39,151 nucleotides of DNA from Elusimicrobia bacterium GWB2_63_16 (GCA_001799715.1 MGTZ01000055.1:43393-82543), one strand, 5' to 3'; counted from the stretch's first letter, positions 31,332 through 39,140 are shown. Program-made: numbers and translations. Notes: generated from the letters alone by a model not told the origin.

Positions 31332-31814
31332 TTATTTGGCCGCCAGGGCCGCCGGGTATTCTTTACAATACCGGTAGACCAGCGCGGGGTGCTTTTTCAG
31401 GTCGGCCCGCATTCCCGCCAGCCGCTCCTCCACCGTAGGGCATTTCTCCCCGGGCAGCATATTAGCGGCGGGCTTGGGCGCGGGCTCGTTCTTAAGACCT
31501 TCGGCGTACTGGTCCATGGTCATTACCCGGGACTGACCGGCGGCGCCGCCCCCACAGGAATAAAGCGCCAGTTCCGGCAGTTTTTTATCCGCCTCGCCGC
31601 GCACCACTATGAGGGTCCATTCCCCGAAGGAAGGGCTCTGAAAATCTTTTACCAGACTCTCGCGCCCTTTGAAGTTGCGCAGCACCCCAACGCCCAACTC
31701 GTTCTCCAGCGAGACCAGCCCGGAAAGAGAAGGCATGGACGCTTCGGTACCGGAGCGAGCCCCGCATGCCGCAAAAAAAGAAGCCGCCAGCGCCAGTGTA
31801 ATTTTTTTGATCAT
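31332..31814 (-). CDS. Lipoprotein of unknown function
   Basis: 160 residues from ATG 31814 (AAGGAGAGG just upstream). The signal sequence ends with lipobox FFAAC (Cys16). The mature part has a region GVLRNFKGRESLVKDFQSPSFGEWTLIVVRGEADKK (two strands and a helix) and three further Cys. No family is recognised. Its promoter TATAAT lies inside the T-tract of the preceding terminator, giving a leader of about 35 nt. Confidence 0.72.
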   Translation of the reverse strand: MIKKITLALAASFFAACGARSGTEASMPSLSGLVSLENELGVGVLRNFKGRESLVKDFQSPSFGEWTLIVVRGEADKKLPELALYSCGGGAAGQSRVMTMDQYAEGLKNEPAPKPAANMLPGEKCPTVEERLAGMRADLKKHPALVYRYCKEYPAALAAK

Positions 31815-31854
31815 ATCCTCTCCTTGGGCCGGGCTCACCTGCCGCCCGAACTGG

Positions 31855-31885
31855 ATTATATAAAACCGCCGGGCTTCCCCGGCGC
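31855..31885 (-). terminator. Terminator-promoter unit with TATAAT in the T-tract
   Basis: CCGCCGGG-CTTC-CCCGGCGC (31866-31885), then TTTTATATAAT; TATAAT at 31855-31860. It ends the 31890-32198 gene and starts the lipoprotein gene. Confidence 0.78.
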
Positions 31886-31889
31886 CCCC

Positions 31890-32198
31890 CTACCGGTACA
31901 CGGCATAACGCGCCGCGCGGATCAACGCCCGCATTCCCCTGCGCAGATCCTCTATGCCGGCGGGCAGTAGCCCTTCCGCCTTCTCCAGGTGCTCCAGAAA
32001 GCAGGCCCACCCGTCGGTAAGCCCGTTCAGGCCGGAGAAACCCTCCTGCACCTCCTCCGCGGCAGCGTCGAAACCGGCGGCGCGCAGATCCGCCATCAGC
32101 CGGCGCGCCGCCGCGAAGATCTCTTCGCTGGTCCGCAACTCCCCCCGCCCCAAGACCAGCGCCAGCAGCCTGTTCCTAAAATTCATGAACCCGTCCAT
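31890..32198 (-). CDS. Small helical protein of unknown function
   Basis: 102 residues, predicted all-helical, with no signal or membrane segment (MNFRNRLLALVLGRGELRT..., later EGFSGLNGLTDGWACFLEHLEKAEGLLP). Ala/Leu/Arg-rich. The ATG is 6 nt after TAGAAT, supporting its reality as a leaderless gene. No family recognised. Confidence 0.65.
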   Translation of the reverse strand: MDGFMNFRNRLLALVLGRGELRTSEEIFAAARRLMADLRAAGFDAAAEEVQEGFSGLNGLTDGWACFLEHLEKAEGLLPAGIEDLRRGMRALIRAARYAVYR

Positions 32199-32204
32199 CT
32201 CCCA

Positions 32205-32241
32205 ATTCTACCGAAACAAAACCGCCGGGCCGTCCCGGCGG
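32205..32241 (-). terminator. Fused terminator-promoter unit
   Basis: Perfect CCGCCGGG-CCGT-CCCGGCGG (32222-32241), TTTTGTTTCGG, TAGAAT at 32205-32210. It ends the Fic gene; the next ATG is 6 nt on. Confidence 0.84.
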
Positions 32242-32246
32242 CTTCG

Positions 32247-32277
32247 CAAATTAGGAATTAGGAATCAGCGTCCCCTA
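32247..32277 (-). repeat. GGGGACG-family repeat arm, variant A
   Basis: Minus strand: GTAGGGGACGCTGATTCC, then TAATTCCTAATT. It is nearly identical to 23191-23220 and again lies between the stop and the hairpin. Confidence 0.7.
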
Positions 32278-32314
32278 CTCCCAACCGCGGCCGTAATGAG
32301 CGGGCTGGCAGTGC

Positions 32315-33439
32315 CTATTTAAACAGATTCAAGTACTCTTCCAGCGAAAAGAGCCGGTTGCGGGAGAAGCCGGTTATCTCACGCACCAGGTGCAGGCGCT
32401 GAAAATCAGCCAGAAGCGCATTGGCGGTAGGAGCGCTCACATCAAGATGCTTCTGCACCTGCTGCGAGGAAACGATGGGCTGCGAGAACATGTGCATAAG
32501 CAGCGCATGGGCCGGCTTGGTTTTCCTCCCCAGCCCCATAAGCTTCCTCTCGGCTTCGGACCTGAACGTTACAATCCGCTCAAAAGTTTCTCTCCCGTTC
32601 TTCGCGGTAACGGCCACGCCATTCAGGAAAAACCTGACCCATTGCTCGATATTATTGCTCTCACGCACCATCGAGAGAGAATCATAATACGAATTTCTGT
32701 TCTTCTCAAAAAAAGCCGACAAGTAAAGGACCGGTTTACGCAAAATGCCGGATTCCACAAGCTGAAGCGGCACAAGCAGGCGCCCTATTCTGCCATTACC
32801 GTCCAGGAACGGATGAATAGTCTCAAATTGGTAATGGCAGACGGCTATTTTTATAAGGGACGGCAGCAGCAGTTCCTCATTATGCCAGAACTTTTCAAGG
32901 TCGGATAGCAACTCCGGGATATCGTCCTGGTGCGGCGGAATAAAGAACGCATCAGAAATACTGGACCCGCCTATCCAATTCTGGCTGGTTCGCACTTGCC
33001 CGGGTGATCTACCATGACCACGCACCCCTGAAAGCAGTATTTTATGCGCTTCCTTCACAAGCCGCATGGAAACCGGGATCTTTTTCAATTCCCCTACGGC
33101 AAAACTTGCCGCCTTTATATAGTTCTGCACCTCGGCCCAGTCATCACGCTGCTCCGGCCGTATTTCTTCCGACGGCAGAACAGCTTGCTCTATGCCGGTG
33201 CGCGTCCCCTCTATACGACTTGAGGTTGTGGCCTCCTTTAGAAGGTGCATCCTGATAAAAAAGCCCACATCCGGTATTAATACGGAATACGCGTTAAGCT
33301 CCCCCAGGTAGCGGACGGCTTCCTCAAGCAGCAGGTCTATGCGCCTGTCCTGCCACCGGAAATCCCGATTTATAGTGGAAGGCTGAAAGCTTTTGTATTG
33401 GTACTGCTGCCTATGGCCCCCTGCTTTGAATTTATCCAT
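32315..33439 (-). CDS. Fic-family protein with inhibitory helix and winged helix
   Basis: 374 residues. The Fic core motif [12 protein letters not shown] is at 209-220 with catalytic H209, so AMP transfer to a target protein is expected. SSRIEGT at 73-79 fits the N-terminal (S/T)xxxE(G/N) inhibitory motif of class II Fic proteins, whose Glu blocks the ATP gamma-phosphate site. The C-terminus (about 310-374) is a winged helix ([19 protein letters not shown]...[13 protein letters not shown]). No separate antitoxin is needed for this class. GAGGG precedes the ATG, with TATATAAT upstream. The upstream DNA is AT-rich. Confidence 0.92.
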   Translation of the reverse strand: MDKFKAGGHRQQYQYKSFQPSTINRDFRWQDRRIDLLLEEAVRYLGELNAYSVLIPDVGFFIRMHLLKEATTSSRIEGTRTGIEQAVLPSEEIRPEQRDDWAEVQNYIKAASFAVGELKKIPVSMRLVKEAHKILLSGVRGHGRSPGQVRTSQNWIGGSSISDAFFIPPHQDDIPELLSDLEKFWHNEELLLPSLIKIAVCHYQFETIHPFLDGNGRIGRLLVPLQLVESGILRKPVLYLSAFFEKNRNSYYDSLSMVRESNNIEQWVRFFLNGVAVTAKNGRETFERIVTFRSEAERKLMGLGRKTKPAHALLMHMFSQPIVSSQQVQKHLDVSAPTANALLADFQRLHLVREITGFSRNRLFSLEEYLNLFK

Positions 33440-33539
33440 ATTAAGCCCTCAAGTTTAATTATATATATTTATAGTTAAGTTTAGACGCTCATACTTAATC
33501 ACATATTTTAAACAAAAGAGCCGCTCAGGTTACGGGCGG

Positions 33540-33636
33540 CAGTATCCCGCATCACCCTGTGCCCGCATTAGCCCTTTCATCCCCGCCCTTACCGCGATAA
33601 TATCATAGCAGAGCTTCCCGACAAGGGGCTGTCGGC
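33540..33636 (-). pseudogene. Decayed ORF6N copy (5' part with upstream region)
   Basis: The minus strand repeats, with changes, the DNA upstream of the intact ORF6N gene: the TGTCGGG hairpin, CTGCTATGATATT (against CTGCTAGGATATT), GGTAAGGGCGGGGATGAAAGG (against the Shine-Dalgarno and ATGAAAGG start at 25125), and, after a deletion, GCACAGGGTGATGCGGGATA matching codons for GHRVMLD. The frame is broken and stops after 16 codons. Confidence 0.72.
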
Positions 33637-33666
33637 CAAAAACAAAACCGCCGGAATTGCCGGCGG
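33636..33666 (-). terminator. Conserved hairpin terminator, diverged copy
   Basis: CCGCCGG-AATTG-CCGGCGG (33648-33666), then TTTTGTTTTTGG. It ends the first CsgG/FlgO-barrel gene in transcript order toward 33702. A TGTCGG hairpin of the ORF6N type adjoins it. Confidence 0.75.
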
Positions 33667-33701
33667 CTAAGTTCGCAATCAGGAATTATTGTTCCCGTCT
33701 T

Positions 33702-34793
33702 TTAGAAATATATCGACAAAGATGGCTCCACAGAGAAGGCGTCCAGCTTAAGGAGAGGAACGTCCCCGAACGCAGGCACGCCGAAGAATGTCTTTCTGGT
33801 TAAGTCATAATTCGCGGCCAAAGACAACCCTATCCTGCCCTGCAGAATATACTCCAGCCTAGTGTGCAGCAATGGGGAGGTGTACGAATCCCGGTCGGAG
33901 TTGAGGCTATACTTGGTTATCCCGAGGCCGGCCGCATAGTTCACGCGAGGAGAGAGCGCACCCTGGTAGGCAAGTATACCGCGATACCCGTAGATCTCCG
34001 TAGTCATCTCGGAAGTATTCGACCAGGACCCGGTTACCGTCTCCTTGGCAGATTTAACTCCGGCCCGGCCTGTAGTTATGAACGCAAAGTCCACCTGAAA
34101 CTTCCGAAAAGGGGTATACCGCAACCCAATCCCGGGGATGCCAGCGGAGAAAGCGTGGGGATCGTACTCGTAAGTCGCCCCAAAGCTGCTGCGCGTGCTC
34201 CGCGGCAGATCGTTTGCGCTGCGCCTGAAATTGTAGAGAAAGTATATCCCTACGGGATGGGCGCGCGCCACTGAGGTCATGTACCCGTAAGCGTCCGCCT
34301 CCAATACCCGCTCCTCAAGCTCCGCGTACCCGGAGGCCAGCACCTCGCCGGTCTCAACGCTCACCAGCCGCGCGTTCACCTGGAAATCTCCATCGACACG
34401 CTGCACATTTCCCAGCAGAACAACGCCGGCCCCGGCCAGCATCCCCAGCCTGACCGCCGCGCTATTATTTACCGCCCCGGACGCCTGCAAGCGCTGCTCC
34501 TGCAGCAGCTTACCCAACTCGCCGCGCTCCACCACCTTGAATGTGCCCTCGGCAACGAACCGGTGCGACATCAGCTCAGAGACCGCGAACCCCACCCGCC
34601 TCTCCTCCAGTTTCTTCTCGCAGTTAAACTGGAAGACAGCCAGTGTTGCCTTTGCGGCCTGTGGCTTCTGCAGATAGCCATTGATCAACTCATCAGCCAG
34701 TCCGGATAATTTGGCGGACGCGGGACCGGCATAAACACTCTGCGCCAAGCAGCCGTACGCAAGCACCATTGTGAAGATCTTTAGAAGTCTCAT
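33702..34793 (-). CDS. FlgO/CsgG-like domain fused to an outer-membrane barrel (paralogue 2)
   Basis: 363 residues. Signal peptide to about 22. Residues 45-170 follow the CsgG/FlgO fold: TLAVFQFN, GFAVSELMSHRFVAEGTF, VVERGELGKLLQEQRLQASG, LGMLAGAGVVLLGNV and VNARLVSVETGEVLASG. Residues about 185-363 are alternating strands ending SVEPSLSIYF, a typical outer-membrane barrel with terminal Phe. The second domain would place the first at the periplasmic face of the outer membrane. GGGAGG precedes ATG 34793. It lies 69 nt from its paralogue, which is read first; both share length and order. Role unknown. Confidence 0.78.
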   Translation of the reverse strand: MRLLKIFTMVLAYGCLAQSVYAGPASAKLSGLADELINGYLQKPQAAKATLAVFQFNCEKKLEERRVGFAVSELMSHRFVAEGTFKVVERGELGKLLQEQRLQASGAVNNSAAVRLGMLAGAGVVLLGNVQRVDGDFQVNARLVSVETGEVLASGYAELEERVLEADAYGYMTSVARAHPVGIYFLYNFRRSANDLPRSTRSSFGATYEYDPHAFSAGIPGIGLRYTPFRKFQVDFAFITTGRAGVKSAKETVTGSWSNTSEMTTEIYGYRGILAYQGALSPRVNYAAGLGITKYSLNSDRDSYTSPLLHTRLEYILQGRIGLSLAANYDLTRKTFFGVPAFGDVPLLKLDAFSVEPSLSIYF

Positions 34794-34862
34794 ATTCCTC
34801 CCGAGAATACCATGCCAGGGCAAAAGGGCAGGTCTTGATTCCTGACTTCGCGTTGCATTTCG

Positions 34863-35939
34863 CTAAAAATATACCGACAGCGTGGGCTCGATAGAGAATT
34901 TGTTTAATTTCGCGCCGCGCGCTACTACCGGCGGGGTGGCCCAGTCAATATTCTGCGTGGCGGTCTTGGCGATAAAGTCATAGAAAGCCGAGACCGACAG
35001 CCCGATACGCGACTGGGGCAGGAACTCCAGCCGAAAAAACACCGTCGGGGTGTAATAAGTTGTCTTGGCGGTCCAGTCCAGCGAGTAGGAAGTCCCGCCG
35101 CCGCCGACGAAATACCTTAGCCTGCCGGAGCTGCGGACCTTATAGCCCAGAAGCGCGCGCACAGAGGAAACCTTTAAATGCCCGTAAAGACCATTATCAT
35201 TCTTCGCCCCGCTGCCATTGCCCATGTAGGCCACATCCACCAAAGTTTTTGCGGATGGGGAATATCGTATTCCGCCGCCAAGCATGTTCAGGGTGAATGA
35301 TTTCGGGCTGATGGTTTCGGTACCGAATGGCGTGTTGTATGTTTGCTCGGGCAGATCGTTCGCGTTTGAGCGCAGGTTGGTCAGGAAGTACAGCCCCAAA
35401 GCCTGCGTCTCCGGGACCAGGTTGAGATAGACTCTCGCGTCATCTTCGAACGCCAGCACCTCCAGCTCTGTATATCCGGAGGCAACAACTTCGGCGGTCT
35501 CGGCGTTCACAAGCCGCGCGTTAACCTGGTACTTGCCGTCCACCTTAAGGACATTCCCCAGCAGCAAAGTCCCCGCCCCCGCCAACTTGCCCAGCTTCAC
35601 CGCGGTGGCGCTGTCCACCGCGCCGGAAGCCTGCAGCCGCTGCTCGGCAAGCAGCCTGGCTATCTCCCCGCGCTCGACCACGGTAAAATTCCCGGAAGCC
35701 ACAAAGCGGTGCGCCATGAGCTCAGAGACGGCAAAACCTATGCGCTGCTTCTCCAATTTAACTTCGCTATTGAAAGGGAAAACCGCCACGGTGCTTTTGG
35801 CATTCCCCGTTTTAGACTCATACCCGCTTATCAACTCCGACGCCAAAGAGGACAACCTTGCGGATGCCTGCCCCGCGCACAGATTACCACTAAGCATGAG
35901 AAGAAGCAGCAATGCCACGACAGTATTTATTAAATTCAT
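34863..35939 (-). CDS. FlgO/CsgG-like domain fused to an outer-membrane barrel (paralogue 1)
   Basis: 358 residues with signal peptide to about 23. It has the same architecture as the next gene: TVAVFPFN, GFAVSELMAHRFVASGNFTVVERGE, LLAEQRLQASGAVDSATAVKLGKLAGAGTLLLGNV and ETAEVVASGYTEL, then about ten strands ending IEPTLSVYF. The N-terminal halves are much more alike than the barrels, so the barrel face is diverging after tandem duplication. The ATG lies 5-8 nt after TAGTATATT with no Shine-Dalgarno, so a leaderless start is likely here too. First gene of the pair. Confidence 0.8.
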   Translation of the reverse strand: MNLINTVVALLLLLMLSGNLCAGQASARLSSLASELISGYESKTGNAKSTVAVFPFNSEVKLEKQRIGFAVSELMAHRFVASGNFTVVERGEIARLLAEQRLQASGAVDSATAVKLGKLAGAGTLLLGNVLKVDGKYQVNARLVNAETAEVVASGYTELEVLAFEDDARVYLNLVPETQALGLYFLTNLRSNANDLPEQTYNTPFGTETISPKSFTLNMLGGGIRYSPSAKTLVDVAYMGNGSGAKNDNGLYGHLKVSSVRALLGYKVRSSGRLRYFVGGGGTSYSLDWTAKTTYYTPTVFFRLEFLPQSRIGLSVSAFYDFIAKTATQNIDWATPPVVARGAKLNKFSIEPTLSVYF

Positions 35940-36014
35940 ATAGAAATATACTACAGAAATTCCGCTTTACAATCCATCCCGGAGGCCTATTAGGAATTAA
36001 CCGCTCCCCCCGCC

Positions 36015-36108
36015 ACACACATCTTTAAGATTCCAAATTGGAAGCTTAGAGACTTGTACGCCTCCGATGAGGCTTGATGGCAGGCCATTCCCTACAAGGA
36101 AGTGTCGG
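36015..36108 (-). pseudogene. Decayed ORF6N copy (internal fragment)
   Basis: On the minus strand AGTCTCTAAGCTTCCAATTT and the following GGAATCTT repeat the ORF6N segment for [10 protein letters not shown] (SLSFQFGIL here). A short spacer and a worn TGTCGG hairpin (36091-36107) separate it from the terminator. The gene start and both ends of the domain are lost. Confidence 0.68.
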
Positions 36109-36110
36109 AA

Positions 36111-36138
36111 AAACAAAACCGCCGGGCTTCCCCGGCGG
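36111..36138 (-). terminator. Conserved hairpin terminator
   Basis: Perfect CCGCCGGG-CTTC-CCCGGCGG (36119-36138), then TTTTGTTTTTCC. It ends the HEAT-repeat gene. No TAGAAT; an ORF6N remnant follows. Confidence 0.82.
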
Positions 36139-36143
36139 CGCCG

Positions 36144-36176
36144 CGTTAGTTAGGAAGATAGGAAGCAGCGTCCCCC
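36144..36176 (-). repeat. GGGGACG-family repeat arm, variant C
   Basis: Minus strand: GGGGGACGCTGCTTCC, then TATCTTCCTAACTAAC. It equals one arm of the full palindrome at 38212-38274. Confidence 0.7.
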
Positions 36177-36191
36177 ATCTCTCTCCGATTC

Positions 36192-38165
36192 TCAATTTCC
36201 ATTCTCTTCGCCTGTTGGTATATTAGCCAAAGCAGACATAGCCGCGTATCGCACCATCACATCTGGGTCTTCTAGCAGTATCTTGATCTCCGGCACAGCA
36301 TAGCGCGATTCACGACCGATTTCACCAAGGGCCAGAGCAGCCTGCCCTCTCACTTCAGGGGCTGAATGCGATAATAGCGCTCTAAGGTCAGGCACCGCTC
36401 CTTTTGCATTCGGTCCGATGTACGACAAAGCCTCTGCCACAGCAGCTGTAATCCTATCATCTGAGCCCTTTAACATGCTTCTTAGTTCCGGGACTGACGC
36501 CTCACCCCCAATTTTGCCAAGCGCTGCGATAGCAGATCTGCGCACTTTGGGATTTGGGTCATGTAGCGCTACTATAAGCTCGGGAACCGCGGCCCTGGCC
36601 TGCGCACCCAAGTCGCTTAATGGATATGCGGCAATATAGGCTTGCAATTCCGGGTTCGAGTCTTTCATCAACCTTCGCAGCTCGACTACGGTCCTGGAAG
36701 CTTCTGGTTCTAAGGCGCGCAAAGTCGAGAAGGCTGTTTGCCGGACGAAAAAGTCTTCGTCATGGAGTAACGGCAACAAATCAGGAAGGATAGCGGTGTT
36801 GCCGGGGCTAATTCTGCCAAGCGCATAAGCTGCACCGCTTCGCACCTTCGCCGCTGGATCCTGCAAATGCCTGACTATCGCCGGGATTGCGGGAGCGGCT
36901 TCGCCTCCGGTAAGCCCAAGTCCTTTCAAAGCAGCCTCTCTGACCGTCGCGGTGGAGCTTTCAAGCTCTATTAAATATACAGGGACAGCATTCTTTGTTT
37001 CAGGACTGATCTTCTCAAGCGTTTCTCTGGCAGTCTCTCGCACATCAGCCTCATAATCCACCAGCAGCTTGGCCACCTCAAGAGCAGAACCGCTTGCCCT
37101 TACGCCAATCCTCCCCAATGCGCCGGCAGCCTCCCGCCGCACATCTTTTTGATAATTTGACACTAGCCTAGTAAGGACATCCACTGCATCACCGGCCTCA
37201 GGGCCAAGCTGACCCAAGGCGTATGCGGCATTAGCGCACTCGTCATCTCTGCCGCTGAACCCAAAGCTCGCACGGTCCAGCAAAGAGGGAAGGGCGCTTT
37301 TAGCATCGGGACCGATATCGCCCAGCGCACGCGCGGCAAAGGTCCGCAAGCGCCAATCCCGACGGTAGTGCAACGCCTCAATTAACGCCGGCACTGCGCT
37401 CTTTGCCTCCGCCCCGATACTCCCTAATGCATATGCCGACAGCGCGCGCACATCAGGTTCAGGGTCATTAAGCGATTTGATAAGTTCATGTATCGCGCTT
37501 TTTGCTTTTGCGCCGCATAAGGCGAGCGCAAGCACTGAGTCTCGGCGCGCGGAAGGATCGGAGCTAGAGAGGCCCAACGCCCAACGTGAAACGTCATCGT
37601 CCTTCTTGATGCCTATCCTAAGCAAGGCGGTTTTTGCCGCCTCGCGTAGCGCAGGATCCGGTGTGCCCAGCAACCTGGCAATGTCCCAGGTAGCGTCTTT
37701 TGCTGAGGGACCAATCTGTCCCAGTGCCGTCACCGCTCGCCAAGTACACATTGTACGCGCCTTTGTAATTACCATCCGTAGCTCTGGCACCGCACTGCCG
37801 GCGGCAGGGCCTATATTCCCAAGACTTGAAGCTGCCGCGCAGGTGATGTTCCCGCGCATAGCAACTGTAAGCGCAGGGACAGCGCTTGCGGCCTTATCCC
37901 CCATTTCTCCCAGAGCTTCAGCAGCTTTCTCAGCCAGTAATTGCCCTGACTGCAGGGCCTGTATCAGTGCGGGGACCGCACTCTGTGCGCGAGGACCCAT
38001 TTTACCCAAGGCCTCGGCAGCGCTTACACGCACCTTCTGATCAGGATCTCTAAGCTGTTTCAAAAGTTCAGGTACGGTGCTTTCTGCGAATAGAGCACGG
38101 TTAAACGAGCCCAAAATAATAATCTGCAGGAACAGGCTCCCGAGCATCAGTGATCTTCGCCGCAT
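36192..38165 (-). CDS. Exported HEAT-repeat protein
   Basis: 657 residues. Hydrophobic signal sequence to about 27 (ending LFAES). The rest is an uninterrupted array of roughly 17 HEAT/PBS-lyase repeats of 31-37 residues with the recurring core VP-L-xx-L-x-D-P-x-x-x-VR-x-x-A-x-x-A-LG-x-IG. Such arrays form a curved solenoid that binds proteins. Export makes an envelope scaffold or binding role more likely than bilin chemistry. AAAGGA lies 10 nt before the ATG. It shares the fold, but not the N-terminal domain, with the 14444-15643 protein. The gene is flanked by GGGGACG repeat copies on both sides. Confidence 0.83.
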   Translation of the reverse strand: MRRRSLMLGSLFLQIIILGSFNRALFAESTVPELLKQLRDPDQKVRVSAAEALGKMGPRAQSAVPALIQALQSGQLLAEKAAEALGEMGDKAASAVPALTVAMRGNITCAAASSLGNIGPAAGSAVPELRMVITKARTMCTWRAVTALGQIGPSAKDATWDIARLLGTPDPALREAAKTALLRIGIKKDDDVSRWALGLSSSDPSARRDSVLALALCGAKAKSAIHELIKSLNDPEPDVRALSAYALGSIGAEAKSAVPALIEALHYRRDWRLRTFAARALGDIGPDAKSALPSLLDRASFGFSGRDDECANAAYALGQLGPEAGDAVDVLTRLVSNYQKDVRREAAGALGRIGVRASGSALEVAKLLVDYEADVRETARETLEKISPETKNAVPVYLIELESSTATVREAALKGLGLTGGEAAPAIPAIVRHLQDPAAKVRSGAAYALGRISPGNTAILPDLLPLLHDEDFFVRQTAFSTLRALEPEASRTVVELRRLMKDSNPELQAYIAAYPLSDLGAQARAAVPELIVALHDPNPKVRRSAIAALGKIGGEASVPELRSMLKGSDDRITAAVAEALSYIGPNAKGAVPDLRALLSHSAPEVRGQAALALGEIGRESRYAVPEIKILLEDPDVMVRYAAMSALANIPTGEENGN

Positions 38166-38211
38166 AGATTATGGTCCTTTAAAAGCAGCTAGAATAAAAA
38201 ACCGGGGCAAA

Positions 38212-38274
38212 GGGGACGCTGCTTCCCAACTTCCTATTTTTATCTGAGTTAGGAAGATAGGAAGCAGCGTCCCC
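38212..38274. repeat. Full palindromic GGGGACG element (variant C)
   Basis: GGGGACGCTGCTTCC (38212-38226) and GGAAGCAGCGTCCCC (38260-38274) are perfect 15-bp inverted repeats, with a second inner pair CTTCCTA/TAGGAAG. Any transcript would fold into a long hairpin. It lies between the receiver-membrane gene and the HEAT gene, where the common CGG terminator is missing, and might terminate the former. Confidence 0.75.
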
Positions 38275-38334
38275 TATCCCACATGGCCCCATTTCCCCAT
38301 ACGCATTGCCCCTCGAGAAGCGCTCACGTCCCCC

Positions 38335-39123
38335 TCAACCGAGATTCGTGATGGACGATAGCACAGCAATACCAACCAACCCCGTCCCAGACAGCAACAA
38401 TAACATATCGACCTGCGTTAACCTCTTCTTCTTAAGATAAATAACAATATTCATGACAATTGCACTTATGCTTACCGGCATTAAAAATAGCCCGAATAGT
38501 ATGCCATATGCGAAGCCGGCACTGGACATGCTATATGCAAGGCCTCCTTTTCTTACACAATACTCCGTAGCGACACCAGCGCAGAAAGAAACAGCCACAA
38601 ACGTTAACAGATAGAATGGTATAGCCAGATACCCGATACCGACCATGATACCAGCCAATACCCGCACAACTTTTGATGCTTTCCACTCCCCTTCATTTTT
38701 AACTTCGCTTGCCTGAACAATGACTTCTTTTTGTGGTTCCTCCCTGGCCGGAACACCCCCTGTTATAATGCTGAAAATAACCTTCTCCCAATCCTTCGCG
38801 GCATATGGCTTTAACACATACCCAATCGCCCCTGCCAGCAAAGAATTTCTAGCCGCCTCAAAGTTGACCATGGAACATAGCACCCATACCATAGCCCCTT
38901 CTCCGGTGTTCTTAAGCAGCGGGACATGCCGCATGACATCTATTCCCGCCCCATCAACGTCTAACACAATTGCCGCAGGCTTTTCCCTGCCGGCAATTTC
39001 AATACCTGCCAGGACATTTAATGCCCGACTAACGACAAAGTTATCCGAGAACCTCTTCTCCAAAAATGAAAGAATCTGTTCTTCGGCACTGATAATAAGA
39101 ATATTTTTTCGGATTTCGGACAT
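38335..39123 (-). CDS. Receiver-like domain fused to a membrane domain
   Basis: 262 residues from ATG 39123. Residues 1-120 are a REC fold: ILIISAEEQ, phospho-acceptor D55 in IVLDVDG, VLCSM and K in GYVLKPYAAKDW. The acidic pair is altered (SAEE instead of DD), so metal binding may be weak. A charged linker (about 122-150) leads to four membrane helices (about 155-180, 195-215, 222-243, 247-260). A membrane-bound receiver with no output domain is uncommon. The promoter TGGTATTAT (39132-39140) ends 8 nt before the ATG, so the leader is very short; GGAG also overlaps that interval. Confidence 0.78.
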   Translation of the reverse strand: MSEIRKNILIISAEEQILSFLEKRFSDNFVVSRALNVLAGIEIAGREKPAAIVLDVDGAGIDVMRHVPLLKNTGEGAMVWVLCSMVNFEAARNSLLAGAIGYVLKPYAAKDWEKVIFSIITGGVPAREEPQKEVIVQASEVKNEGEWKASKVVRVLAGIMVGIGYLAIPFYLLTFVAVSFCAGVATEYCVRKGGLAYSMSSAGFAYGILFGLFLMPVSISAIVMNIVIYLKKKRLTQVDMLLLLSGTGLVGIAVLSSITNLG

Positions 39124-39131
39124 AATCTCCG

Positions 39132-39140
39132 ATAATACCA
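39132..39140 (-). promoter_or_regulatory. Extended -10 of the receiver-membrane gene
   Basis: Minus strand TGGTATTAT, matching TG-N-TATAAT with one change, 8 nt before ATG 39123. Confidence 0.6.

Noticed and set aside
9255..32240. Recurring plus-strand peptide like YQNKTAGLSRRL in many frames
   Set aside because: It is the translation of the conserved terminator (AAAACAAAACCGCCGGG) in the plus direction, not a conserved protein motif.
5575..36138. Evenly similar GC-rich repeats that might be a CRISPR or integron array
   Set aside because: Copies are about 1 kb apart with genes between, are perfect hairpins with T-tracts, and have no cas, integrase or attC features.
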